Source: SAR202 cluster bacterium (GTDB lineage Bacteria; Chloroflexota; Dehalococcoidia; UBA3495). Taken from it: DNA of 23,267 nt. A program made the position numbers and the translations under genes. The stretch covers positions 1 through 23,267 of the forward strand of contig VFFT01000093.1 in NCBI GenBank assembly GCA_009392775.1. The letters are read 5' to 3'. Shown here piece after piece: positions 7,800 through 15,410 of the stretch (positions are counted from its first letter, which is position 1; the number at the start of each line of letters is the position of its first letter). The notes below the pieces were generated by a model. It was not told where the DNA came from. It ran no database searches and saw only the letters and a program-made list of their open reading frames with translations.

Positions 7800-7829
7800 A
7801 ATAGAGGGACCTCCGATACGGGTTTAATA

Positions 7830-7858
7830 ATGATACAGCATCTTGATTGATTAGGTAA
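7830..7858 (-). promoter_or_regulatory. Predicted promoter of thrC-ispH
   Basis: Read on the - strand: TTACCT (7858-7853), a 17-nt spacer, then TATCAT (7835-7830), giving a leader of about 25 nt. The -35 is weak (three of six), the -10 is five of six. It lies in the 141-bp gap shared with the divergent crotonase gene, which has its own promoter at 7912-7920. Confidence 0.4.
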
Positions 7859-7911
7859 GGAAGCGGTAGCTCCGTGCTTTTAGAACGTTACTTTTGTGGC
7901 TATATAGCCTG

Positions 7912-7920
7912 TGCTATAAT
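7912..7920 (+). promoter_or_regulatory. Extended -10 promoter of the crotonase-prs unit
   Basis: TGCTATAAT: a perfect TATAAT (7915-7920) preceded by the extended -10 TGn element. The -35 region (about 7892-7897, TTTTGT) is poor, as expected for extended -10 promoters. Expected transcription start is near 7927, so it would exclude the in-frame GTG at 7926 and supports the ATG at 7941 as start codon. Confidence 0.6.
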
Positions 7921-7940
7921 CGCCTGTGCTTGGAGGGACG

Positions 7941-8759
7941 ATGCCAGAATATCAATATATAACCTTGGATAAAAATAGTGATGAAGGTATAGCTACGCTG
8001 ACCTTGAATAGGCCTGATAGGCGGAATGCTCTTAACGATGTTATGCAAGATGAGATCGGAGACGCTATTGACGATGTTGAATCTGATGAGTCTATAAGAG
8101 TTATGATAGTGACCGGTGCAGGGAGGGTTTTTTGCGCTGGTGGAGATTTAGAACAGTTGCGCGGCGGTAGTGAACCTGGGACATGGGTCACAGACAATGT
8201 CGATGACATACGGCGAGCATTTAAGCGTACGCAAAGGTTTATGCTTGGTTTACAACGTATGGAAAAGCCAGTGATAGCCATGATAAATGGCGCGTCAGTA
8301 GGTGCCGGATTTGATCTCGCAGCAGGTTGTGATATCAGAATCGGAACTCCTAGGGCTCGATTTATGGTTGCTTATGTTCGAATAGGGTTGTTCCCGGGTT
8401 TCGGAGGGACATGGCTATATCCTCGAATGCTAGGAAGCATTGGTAAAGCGGCAGAAATGCTATTTACTGGGGATTTTCTAGAAGCAGAAGAGGCTCATCG
8501 TTTAGGTTTCTTAAATCATGTGATTGAGGAAGATAACCTGTATGAATTTACAATGGAGATGGCTCGGAAAATTGCTAATGGGCCTCCAATAGCTATTAGA
8601 TTGTCAAAACTTATGCTATACAAAGGGCTAGAATTTGACCTCGACACTGCTATGAAGATGGCCGCAGCAGCTGAGACCATTACATTGACTTCAAAAGACC
8701 ATCTTGAAGGGACTACGGCATTCAGGGAATCCCGAGAACCTAAGTATGAGGGTAGCTGA
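7941..8759 (+). CDS. Enoyl-CoA hydratase/isomerase (crotonase) family protein
   Basis: Crotonase-fold acyl-CoA enzyme of 272 aa. The oxyanion-hole segments AGRVFCAGGDL (60-70) and NGASVGAGFDLAAGCD (116-131) are clear, as is LFPGFGGTW (150-158). In bona fide enoyl-CoA hydratases two glutamates act; here the first position is Asp125 (GFDL for GCEL) and the second is Tyr145 (VAYVRIG for QPEIxxG). Simple hydratase activity is therefore doubtful, and another crotonase reaction (isomerase, hydrolase, decarboxylase) is possible. I took the ATG at 7941 because GGAGGG lies just before it and the promoter's start point lies downstream of the alternative GTG at 7926. Its stop overlaps the prs start (TGATG), so the two are translationally coupled. 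Confidence 0.88.
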   Translation: MPEYQYITLDKNSDEGIATLTLNRPDRRNALNDVMQDEIGDAIDDVESDESIRVMIVTGAGRVFCAGGDLEQLRGGSEPGTWVTDNVDDIRRAFKRTQRFMLGLQRMEKPVIAMINGASVGAGFDLAAGCDIRIGTPRARFMVAYVRIGLFPGFGGTWLYPRMLGSIGKAAEMLFTGDFLEAEEAHRLGFLNHVIEEDNLYEFTMEMARKIANGPPIAIRLSKLMLYKGLEFDLDTAMKMAAAAETITLTSKDHLEGTTAFRESREPKYEGS

Positions 8760-9712
8760 TGGACTTGGTGATAGATGAATTAAAAGTGTTCGCTGGGAAT
8801 GCACACCCTGGGTTGGCTAAGTCAGTCTGTGAATATTTAGGCATACCTGTGGGGCAGTCTGAGGCCTTTAAGTTTGCCAATGACAATACGTTCGTAAGGA
8901 TACTAGAAAACATACGACAGCGTGACGTTTTTATAATTCAGCCTACATGCGCGCCGGCGAATGATAATCTCATGGAATTGTTGATAATGATCGACGCATG
9001 TAAAAGGGCGTCAGCTGGCAGAATTACGGCAGTTATTCCATATTATGGATATGGAAGAACGGATAAAAAAGATCAGCCACGAGTTCCGATAACAGGAAGA
9101 CTGGTAGCTGATCTACTTACTGCTGCTGGAGCTGACAGGATGCTAACGTTAGATTTGCATGCCGGTCAGATTCAGGGGTTTTTCAACATACCAGTAGATG
9201 AACTGACGGCCACACCTATACTGACAGATTATTTTAAATCTAAGGAACTATCCGATTTGGTGGTTGTCGCTCCGGATGTAGGAATTAGCAAAAGGGCGCG
9301 CGATGTGGCCGAGAGTCTAAACGCTCCATTAGCTATCATAGAGAAGCGTCGGATCGGTAATAATGATAGTGCCGAAACGTTAAATGTTATTGGTGAGGTA
9401 GATGGGAAAGTTGCTCTCACATTTGATGACGAAATTTTGACAGGGGGCACTATTGTAAACGCCGCCCAAGCTTTAGTTGACGCGGGAGTAAAAGAAGTCT
9501 ACTGCTGTGCCACGCATCCTGTATTTTCAAAAGAAGCGCCAAAACTTATAGAAAACAGCCAGTTTCAAGAAGTTGTGGTCACCGATACTGCTCCAGTTTC
9601 TGATGACAAGAGAAACGGCAAGATAAAGGTTTTATCAGTGGCATCGCTTCTGGGAGAGGCAATTTTTCGTATCCACAAAGGTCAATCCGTAGGAGCCTTA
9701 TTCAACGACTAG
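8759..9712 (+). CDS. prs: Ribose-phosphate pyrophosphokinase (PRPP synthetase)
   Basis: Makes PRPP from ribose-5-phosphate and ATP for nucleotide, His and Trp synthesis. It is 317 aa, normal. Visible: the FANDNTFVRI substrate region, PYYGYGRTDKKDQPRVPIT (canonical YxRQDRK region), LDLHAGQIQGFF, the flexible-loop EKRRIGNND and the PRPP loop FDDEILTGGTI. The loop has the DD pair but Leu where E. coli has a third Asp, and GRTDKK replaces ARQDRK, so it belongs to a divergent branch. The ATG overlaps the stop of the crotonase gene and has no ribosome site of its own, so expression is probably coupled to that gene; this pairing of a housekeeping gene with a catabolic one is unusual. Confidence 0.93.
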   Translation: MDLVIDELKVFAGNAHPGLAKSVCEYLGIPVGQSEAFKFANDNTFVRILENIRQRDVFIIQPTCAPANDNLMELLIMIDACKRASAGRITAVIPYYGYGRTDKKDQPRVPITGRLVADLLTAAGADRMLTLDLHAGQIQGFFNIPVDELTATPILTDYFKSKELSDLVVVAPDVGISKRARDVAESLNAPLAIIEKRRIGNNDSAETLNVIGEVDGKVALTFDDEILTGGTIVNAAQALVDAGVKEVYCCATHPVFSKEAPKLIENSQFQEVVVTDTAPVSDDKRNGKIKVLSVASLLGEAIFRIHKGQSVGALFND

Positions 9713-9720
9713 GCTTACTC

Positions 9721-9726
9721 TATAAT
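9721..9726 (+). promoter_or_regulatory. Probable -10 box for the acyl-CoA synthetase gene
   Basis: A perfect TATAAT 8 nt after the prs stop, with a weak -35 TTATTC at 9698-9703 (17-nt spacer). The expected leader is about 64 nt to the ATG at 9797. I saw no terminator after prs, so read-through is also possible. Confidence 0.4.
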
Positions 9727-9796
9727 GCCAAACTATACTGATCTCTGATTTCTAGTACCGGCGACTTAATTCTTCTTATGTAAAGAGAGGGAGCTA

Positions 9797-11416
9797 ATGG
9801 CCGAATGGTTTGAGAAACGCACTTTAGGCGGCCTGCTGGATTTATCCGTCACACTGTTTGGTAACAAAGAGGCGCTGTCCTTTGAAGGTCAGAGATGGTC
9901 TTTTATCGAACTCCTAGATAGTGTAGATATTGTGGCTCGCGGTCTGATCAGATTAGGAGTTAAACCCGGAGATAAAGTTTGTCTTTGGATGACCAATTGT
10001 CCAGAATGGATTTTCGTATTTTTTGCAGTAGCGAAAATTGGAGCTATTCTGGTTCCTATTAATACACGATTCCGTGTCACAGATATGGAATACGTACTAC
10101 GACAATCCGATTCTAGTACTCTGATAATGATGGATGGGTCAGGACCTGTAAACTATCTCGAAATGTTAAGAGAAGTGTGTCCCGAAATAGATTCGAGGTA
10201 TGAATCAGAACTTGGAGCACATAAATTCCCGCAACTTAAACGTGTTGTGGTACTTGGCGATGATCATCCAGAGGGAGCAGTAACCTGGGAGGATATGATG
10301 GATAGCGGTTCAGACCTCCAGGCCTACGGCGACGCCCAAGTTAATGTCAAACCTGACGATACCGTCCTTCTTATGTATACATCGGGGACTACGGGTTTTC
10401 CTAAAGGCGTTATGCATTCACATAATATACAACGTACTTTGGTGGATGCTGCTAGTAGGATGGGTATGACTTCGCGGGATGTGATATTGATGTATCTGCC
10501 GTTATTCCACTGCTTCGGCCTATATGAGGGACCCATAATGTCAGTGGTGTCTGGAGCGAGAATGGTATTAATGTCATCCTTTGATCCAGCTACGGTCCTA
10601 GATCTTATTGAAACTGAAAGAGCTACAGTGCTCAATGGATTTGACACACATTTTTTTGATATAACTTCTCATCCCAATATACATACTACGGATAAAAGCA
10701 GCTTAAGAGTTGCCCTATTGGCTGCTGGTATGGCTAGTAGTGAGTCTGTTGCCATGCGGACCCAGAAAGACCTGTGTCCTACCATAACGGCGTGGGGTAT
10801 GACCGAAGTCGGAGTGGGGGCGACGCGCTCGTATCTAGATTCTTCTGTAGATGATAGATGTTTAGCGTCTGGACATCCTCTACCGGGGTATGAATTTAAG
10901 ATAATTGAACCTAGTACTGGAGAAATCCAGTCATTTGGAGATCTTGGAGAACTGTGTGTTCGTGGCTATTCATTAATGCAGGGCTATTATAAAAAAGAAC
11001 AAGAAACTAATGAAGTTATAGATCAGGACGGGTGGTTGCATACCGGTGACGTCGCAGTGATGAGAGAAGATTTCCGCATGCGGTTCTTGGGTAGATATAA
11101 GGATATGCTAAAAGTTGGTGGTGAAAACGTAGATCCTATGGAAGTGGAGGCGTACATCCTTTCCCATCCTGCAGTAAACAAAGCGCAGATTATCGGTATA
11201 TCTGACAATCGCCTTAGTGAAGTGCCATGCGCCTGCATAGTTTTAGAGACAGGTCATAGTTTAGAGTTGGATGAATTAGATCAATTTTGCAGAGGTCAAA
11301 TGGCCAGTTTTAAAATTCCCCGGAAATTGATACTGATGGATGATTTTCCGATGACGTCTAGTGGTAAAGTACAGAAATTTCGGCTACGTGAACTAGCTGA
11401 TGAATACTTGGAATAG
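9797..11416 (+). CDS. AMP-forming acyl-CoA synthetase (ligase)
   Basis: ANL-superfamily ligase that activates a carboxylic acid to acyl-CoA through an acyl-adenylate; 539 aa. Motifs in order: P-loop YTSGTTGFPKG (194-204), AWGMTE (332-337), HTGD (415-418), the hinge region GRYKDMLKVGGENV (432-445) and the catalytic Lys524 in TSSGKVQKFRLRE. The C-terminal subdomain is complete. Overall pattern resembles fatty-acyl-CoA ligases of the FadD3/medium-chain or cyclohexanecarboxylate type, but the acid cannot be named from sequence by eye. A GAGGGAG ribosome site precedes the ATG. It sits between prs and an amidohydrolase, with several other acyl-CoA genes within 10 kb. Confidence 0.92.
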   Translation: MAEWFEKRTLGGLLDLSVTLFGNKEALSFEGQRWSFIELLDSVDIVARGLIRLGVKPGDKVCLWMTNCPEWIFVFFAVAKIGAILVPINTRFRVTDMEYVLRQSDSSTLIMMDGSGPVNYLEMLREVCPEIDSRYESELGAHKFPQLKRVVVLGDDHPEGAVTWEDMMDSGSDLQAYGDAQVNVKPDDTVLLMYTSGTTGFPKGVMHSHNIQRTLVDAASRMGMTSRDVILMYLPLFHCFGLYEGPIMSVVSGARMVLMSSFDPATVLDLIETERATVLNGFDTHFFDITSHPNIHTTDKSSLRVALLAAGMASSESVAMRTQKDLCPTITAWGMTEVGVGATRSYLDSSVDDRCLASGHPLPGYEFKIIEPSTGEIQSFGDLGELCVRGYSLMQGYYKKEQETNEVIDQDGWLHTGDVAVMREDFRMRFLGRYKDMLKVGGENVDPMEVEAYILSHPAVNKAQIIGISDNRLSEVPCACIVLETGHSLELDELDQFCRGQMASFKIPRKLILMDDFPMTSSGKVQKFRLRELADEYLE

Positions 11417-11486
11417 AATTTTATAGTACGTAAACTTGGATATATCTTAGTTGCCCATTTTGAATTTAATAGGAGCTAAACACAAA

Positions 11487-12662
11487 ATGTATGATCTTGT
11501 ATTAAAATCCGGCACAGTTATTGATCCGAAAAACAATATCAATGGTAAAAAAGATGTAGCTGTATTAGACGGAAAAATAGCATTAGTAGAAGAGAATATT
11601 TCATCAGATGTGGCCAGTAGGACAATTGATGTTTCTGGCAAAATAGTGACTCCAGGGTTGATAGATTTGCATACACACGTTTATGACGGAGTGAATGGCA
11701 ATGGTGTGAAAGCTGATTTGGGAGGAGTTCGGGCGGCAGTTACTACAATGGTGGATGCTGGAAGTTCAGGGTGCGATACATTTGGAGGGTTTCCGGAGCA
11801 TATTATTCCGAACAATCATACTGAAGTCTTGCCATTTTTGCATATATGTCGAACTGGGCTTGCTACTACTCCAGATATATTTAGTCCTGCTAGTATAGAT
11901 TTAGATAAAACTATTGCTACTGTTGAAGCCAATCGAGATGTAATTCGAGGAATAAAAGCGCGAATGGTTTCCCCTGCTTTAGAGATTATGGGTATGGAGA
12001 TGCCTAGAATGGCTAAACGCGCTGCCAAGGAAGCGGGAGTTAAATTAATGGTTCATATTGGTGACACAGAGCATCGATATGATGCGGATGTTATAAGAGA
12101 TCTTCTACCAATATTGGAAGAGGGTGACATAGTTACTCACTTATTTACAGCAAATCCTGGTGGAGTAATTGGATCTGACGGCAAACTTGTTCCCGAAGCA
12201 CAGGAAGCTAAAGACAGAGGAGTTTGGCTAGATACAGCCCACGGGAGAGCAAATTTCAGTTTTGATATAGGAGCTCGCATATTAGATCAAGGGTTAATTC
12301 CTCATTGTATTAGTACTGATTTAACTCTACCAGGTCGTCAGAATACCGTTCATAGCATGACGGAGATGATGACCAGGTTCTTGGCTATGGGGTTTACATT
12401 AGACCAAGTTGTAGCAATGTCTACGCTCAACCCCGCTATGTCTTTGAATGAAACTGATCGTTTGGGATCTCTTGGTGTAGGGATGCAAGCTGATATATCA
12501 GTTTTAGATATAAAAGATGGTAACTGGATCGTATACGATGTAGTTGGCGGGTCTCGGACGATTGATAAAGCTGTCATTCCGGTATTGGCCGTAAAACGTG
12601 GGGAAGTCTTTGAAGCTGGTTGGGGTCCAAGAACTTGGGGGTGGGACCCTGATCAAGTCTAA
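11487..12662 (+). CDS. Predicted amidohydrolase/deacetylase (Atu3266/EF_0837-like)
   Basis: Metal-dependent hydrolase of the amidohydrolase superfamily, 391 aa. The binuclear site is complete: His62 and His64 (DLHTH), Lys157 (GIKARM, the likely carbamylated lysine), His190 (MVHIG), His218 (VTHLF) and Asp278 (STDLT). The N-terminal small beta-domain (LKSGTVIDP) and the ADISVLD closing segment are typical. It matches the deacetylase-like group often labelled dihydroorotase, but the Asn/Arg carboxylate-binding pattern of true PyrC is not evident and no pyr genes are nearby. The ATG at 11487 was chosen: it begins at the conserved MYDLVLKSG and follows AGGAG at 11471-11475; an in-frame TTG at 11451 adds only unlike residues. 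It follows the acyl-CoA synthetase by 70 bp and may share its transcript. Confidence 0.85.
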   Translation: MYDLVLKSGTVIDPKNNINGKKDVAVLDGKIALVEENISSDVASRTIDVSGKIVTPGLIDLHTHVYDGVNGNGVKADLGGVRAAVTTMVDAGSSGCDTFGGFPEHIIPNNHTEVLPFLHICRTGLATTPDIFSPASIDLDKTIATVEANRDVIRGIKARMVSPALEIMGMEMPRMAKRAAKEAGVKLMVHIGDTEHRYDADVIRDLLPILEEGDIVTHLFTANPGGVIGSDGKLVPEAQEAKDRGVWLDTAHGRANFSFDIGARILDQGLIPHCISTDLTLPGRQNTVHSMTEMMTRFLAMGFTLDQVVAMSTLNPAMSLNETDRLGSLGVGMQADISVLDIKDGNWIVYDVVGGSRTIDKAVIPVLAVKRGEVFEAGWGPRTWGWDPDQV

Positions 12663-12688
12663 ATATGGGTCTCACGCGTTTAGGACTT
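12655..12688. repeat. Inverted repeat spanning the stop codons of two convergent genes
   Basis: AAGTCTAAA (12655-12663) pairs with TTTA-G-GACTT (12679-12688) with one bulged G, giving a 9-bp stem and a 15-nt loop. Both stop codons (12660-12662 and 12680-12682) fall in it. No long T-tract follows on either strand, so it may be a weak bidirectional terminator or an mRNA 3'-end stabiliser. Confidence 0.35.
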
Positions 12689-13606
12689 AAGCTTCCTTGG
12701 TAGGGATAATAGTCTGGAAGTGGTGGGTTGAGTGGTAATGTTTTCTGATATTAGAGAAGCTAGCGATTGGTTTCCGGCCACGATAGGAGCGACCCAGTTG
12801 CGCAATTCTCTTAAGGTGGGGGTTTTGCTTTCCCATTCTGGAATTAAAGTGGTTATCGCGTCCCATTGATCGCTTTGTTTCGATTTCGTCATAACCATGC
12901 CGCCGGCTTCCTGTACAGCGATTGTTCCTCCAAGCATATCCCACATCCTTGGCGCGCCAAAGATGGCATATTGAAAAACTCCGATTGCTGTCATTGCTAA
13001 CTCATATGCTATGCTGCCGGTGACTCGGGGTTCTCCTATAGGCCCTTTAAATGAAGATCTAAATTTATTGAATTGCGAAAAAGATCCGGGCAATCCTATC
13101 AATCGATTGCCAATAGGTTTGTCATTATTGGTAACGGAAACTCGGTCTGTATTAGCGTAGCATCCTGCATCTTTTTGACTATGGATTATCAATCCATTCG
13201 CCTTGCCTGGCCAAGGCACATATATAGCACCTGCAACAGGTAGCCCCTTGTACAATACACCTATTGAGGAAGCGTATATTGGTATGCCATTCATAAAGTT
13301 TGTGGTGCCATCTAAGGGGTCTAGGACCCATAATATATCGGCAGCATGTTCATTCAGACTTTCTGAGTTTTCATCTTTCGTTTCTTCCCCTAATATTCCA
13401 TGTGTAGGAAAGATTTTCTTAATTTCTGATTCAAGGTACTCCTGGGTGCTAAGATCAGCCGAAGTGACAGGATCTCGTTGTAGGGAGTCTTTAAATTGGA
13501 CGGAGATTGTTTTACCAAATTGGTCAGACAGTATTTTACCAGCCCCTTCTGCGAGTCGGACTGCTTCTTTGTGGATATTGTCTAATAGAGTTACTTCTAT
13601 ATCCAT
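12680..13606 (-). CDS. Inositol monophosphatase family protein
   Basis: Mg-dependent sugar/inositol phosphatase-fold protein, 308 aa from the chosen start. Metal-binding motifs: GEET (73-76), DPLDGTTNF (96-104) and WD (222-223) in RMWDMLGG; the GSIAYELA segment before it is also typical. Substrate is unknown: members act on inositol-1-phosphate, histidinol phosphate, fructose bisphosphate or PAP. I chose the ATG at 13604-13606, because an extended -10 box at 13644-13652 places the transcript start near 13637, downstream of the alternative ATG at 13658-13660. The ribosome site AGGA is 11 nt upstream, a bit far. It converges on the amidohydrolase gene and diverges from the SDR gene. Confidence 0.9.
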   Translation of the reverse strand: MDIEVTLLDNIHKEAVRLAEGAGKILSDQFGKTISVQFKDSLQRDPVTSADLSTQEYLESEIKKIFPTHGILGEETKDENSESLNEHAADILWVLDPLDGTTNFMNGIPIYASSIGVLYKGLPVAGAIYVPWPGKANGLIIHSQKDAGCYANTDRVSVTNNDKPIGNRLIGLPGSFSQFNKFRSSFKGPIGEPRVTGSIAYELAMTAIGVFQYAIFGAPRMWDMLGGTIAVQEAGGMVMTKSKQSDQWDAITTLIPEWESKTPTLRELRNWVAPIVAGNQSLASLISENITTQPTTSRLLSLPRKLKS

Positions 13607-13643
13607 ATGGATGTTGTTCCTGAGATAAAAGTTACTGGTGATA

Positions 13644-13652
13644 AGTATAACA
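13644..13652 (-). promoter_or_regulatory. Extended -10 promoter of the IMPase-family gene
   Basis: On the - strand, TGTTATACT: TATACT (13649-13644) preceded by TGn. No good -35. Expected transcription start is near 13637, about 30 nt upstream of the ATG at 13606. Confidence 0.45.
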
Positions 13653-13670
13653 TTAAGCATAGTTATTAAA

Positions 13671-13699
13671 TTGGCTACTGGATTAAGCTCTGATATAAT
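13671..13699 (+). promoter_or_regulatory. Promoter of the SDR-TPR unit
   Basis: TTGGCT (13671-13676), a 17-nt spacer ending in TGA, then a perfect TATAAT (13694-13699); the TGn makes it an extended -10 promoter. Expected start near 13706 leaves a leader of about 100 nt before the ATG at 13808. It is divergent to, and slightly upstream of, the IMPase-gene promoter. I found no obvious riboswitch fold in the leader. Confidence 0.6.
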
Positions 13700-13807
13700 C
13701 CGCTTCAGTTTGATATTTTACAGATGAGCAAATATATCGGGTAAGTTACTTTGCTACTAACTTCCTGGTATGTTTAATGATCAATGCAAAAAAGGGAGAC
13801 TGACTTA

Positions 13808-14602
13808 ATGGATTTAGAATTACAAGGTAAAGTTGCTGTAATAGGTGGAGCTAGTCAAGGTTTGGGAAAAGCTTGTGCTGACGTATTAGCTGAAGAGGGA
13901 GCTAAGTTAGTTCTCTGTAGTCGAACGAAAGATACGCTGGATAAAACAGCAGAAGAGATTCGAGATGTAACCGGTGCAGAGGTGCTCACCTTTGCTGGTG
14001 ATTTAGAGGACTACGATACTATAAAAGAATTGATAAATACTGCGGTGGGCCATTACGGCAAAATAGATATTATGGTAAATAACTCTGGTGGGCCACCATT
14101 GGCTCGATCATCCAATGCAACTGAAGAGCAATGGGAAACTGCCGTGCAGAGATCTTTATTCTTTTTTGCTAGAATGTCCAGAGAGGCCATACCTCATCTC
14201 AAAGAACAGGGAGGTGGTCGGATAATTAATATTCTCGCTAGTAGTGTGTATCAACCTATCCCGAACCTTGCTCTGTCTGGAGCAACAAGGATGGGGGTAG
14301 TAGCCTTTGCCAAGAGTTTATCTGATGAAGTTGGTAAAGACGGAATACTGATCAATAACGTGTGCCCTGGGTCAATTTTGACAGAACGTATGTTATCCAA
14401 TGTGACCAACCGCGCAAATGAGCTTGGAACATCAGTAGAAGAAGGTCTTTCCGCTAGAGCGTCAGAGACCGCGGTGGGAAGGATAGGCGATCCTAAAGAA
14501 TTGGCGTACTTGGTTGCGTTTTTGGCATCAAGCCGATCTAGCTATATTACTGGAACTACCATGTTAGTAGATGGTGGGTTGGTCAGATCAGTATTATCTT
14601 AG
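13808..14602 (+). CDS. SDR-family oxidoreductase lacking the YxxxK motif
   Basis: Short-chain dehydrogenase/reductase fold, 264 aa. The nucleotide-binding site GGASQGLG (13-20), NNSGGP (91-96) and the C-terminal GTTMLVDGG are clear. Where classical SDRs have catalytic YxxxK, this protein has S157-x3-R161 (LSGATR), after a plausible catalytic Ser at 145/146. A known subgroup annotated as FabG-like shares this replacement, so it may use another mechanism or not be a simple 3-oxoacyl reductase. The ATG at 13808 follows GGGAG (13794-13798); an in-frame ATG at 13784 would precede the ribosome site. A TPR gene follows after 34 bp in the same direction. Confidence 0.88.
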   Translation: MDLELQGKVAVIGGASQGLGKACADVLAEEGAKLVLCSRTKDTLDKTAEEIRDVTGAEVLTFAGDLEDYDTIKELINTAVGHYGKIDIMVNNSGGPPLARSSNATEEQWETAVQRSLFFFARMSREAIPHLKEQGGGRIINILASSVYQPIPNLALSGATRMGVVAFAKSLSDEVGKDGILINNVCPGSILTERMLSNVTNRANELGTSVEEGLSARASETAVGRIGDPKELAYLVAFLASSRSSYITGTTMLVDGGLVRSVLS

Positions 14603-14636
14603 ATGAGATTAAGTTCTCTTGGTAGGATACACACAA

Positions 14637-14981
14637 ATGAGAAATCGATCTGAACCTCCTGCTGATCCGGAAGACGCGCAAGGATTTAATGATCGTGGTA
14701 ATCGGTATAGCCGTAATGGAGTATATGATCAGGCTATATCAGATTACACACGAGCCATTGAGTTGGATGCGCGCTTTGCAGAAGCTTATTTTAACCGTGG
14801 AGTTTCTAAATACGAACTCGGTTTATATGAGGATTCGATAGTTGATTTGACCCAGGCTATATCCTTGAACCCAGAAGACGATAATTATTATGGCCGTAGA
14901 TCTCTAGCATATCTATTCAATGATCAGCCGGAACTCGCCGCGATTGATCAAGACATGTGCGATGAATTACGGAATAACTAG
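14637..14981 (+). CDS. Small TPR-repeat protein
   Basis: A 114-aa protein built of tetratricopeptide repeats: residues about 17-48 (GFNDRGNRYSRNGVYDQAIS, then DYTRAIELDA), about 49-82 (the FNRGVSKYELGLYEDSIVDL repeat) and a degenerate third from 83. No signal peptide or membrane segment. TPRs mediate protein-protein contacts; the partner is unknown, though the position 34 bp after the SDR gene suggests co-expression. The ATG at 14637 follows a TAGGA site; an in-frame TTG at 14619 lies before that site and is less likely. Convergent with the DUF35 gene, 20 bp away. Confidence 0.82.
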   Translation: MRNRSEPPADPEDAQGFNDRGNRYSRNGVYDQAISDYTRAIELDARFAEAYFNRGVSKYELGLYEDSIVDLTQAISLNPEDDNYYGRRSLAYLFNDQPELAAIDQDMCDELRNN

Positions 14982-15001
14982 ATCATGTCTATATATAGCT
15001 A

Positions 15002-15409
15002 TTATGCTGGTTTGAAGTAGGGGACACTGATTTGATTGTTAGCTTGAACAAATGTTACCTCAACTGACATGCCGATCTGAACGTTAGACGGTTCGCAATC
15101 GACGATGTTAGTAAACATCTTTACGCCTTCGTCTAATTCTACCAACGCTAATATGTAAGGAACATCTTGAGCGAATCCGAGTGTTCTGTTCTGATACGTC
15201 ACTGTATATGTCCATACAGTGCCTTTCCCTGTTGATTTAATCCACTGAATATTGTTTGACCAGCAGTTAGAACATATGCCACGTGGGTAGAACTGGTATT
15301 CACCGCAATCATCGCACTTTTGTATTACCAGATCTCCTCTTTTGCACGAGTCCCAATACGGTTTAGTTTCACCTACTACGCTAGGTAAAGGTTTGTTCCA
15401 TTCAGGCAT
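15002..15409 (-). CDS. DUF35 OB-fold protein with zinc ribbon (acyl-CoA-associated)
   Basis: A 135-aa DUF35 protein. After a helical N-terminus with PYWDSCKRG comes a zinc ribbon, CDDC and CSNC separated by ten residues, then an OB-fold domain beginning with GKGTVWTYTV. In known systems DUF35 domains dock onto thiolase-like enzymes and handle acyl-CoA (archaeal acetoacetyl-CoA thiolase/HMG-CoA synthase complex, and Ltp2-ChsH2 steroid aldolase). The start follows a GGGAGGG site that lies within the end of the upstream gene, and the two genes are separated by one base (TAA-T-ATG), so they are coupled and probably form a complex. An in-frame longer start exists but would extend back into the thiolase-like gene. 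Confidence 0.9.
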   Translation of the reverse strand: MPEWNKPLPSVVGETKPYWDSCKRGDLVIQKCDDCGEYQFYPRGICSNCWSNNIQWIKSTGKGTVWTYTVTYQNRTLGFAQDVPYILALVELDEGVKMFTNIVDCEPSNVQIGMSVEVTFVQANNQISVPYFKPA

Positions 15410-15410
15410 A

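Noticed and set aside
11487..12662. Amidohydrolase called as dihydroorotase (pyrC)
   Set aside because: Fold and metal site match the superfamily, but the substrate-binding pattern fits the Atu3266/EF_0837 deacetylase-like group better and no other pyrimidine genes are adjacent.
14985..15001. Palindromic CTATATATAG between the TPR and DUF35 genes as a terminator or operator
   Set aside because: Very short, purely AT-rich, at convergent gene ends and without a U-tract; chance is the simplest explanation.
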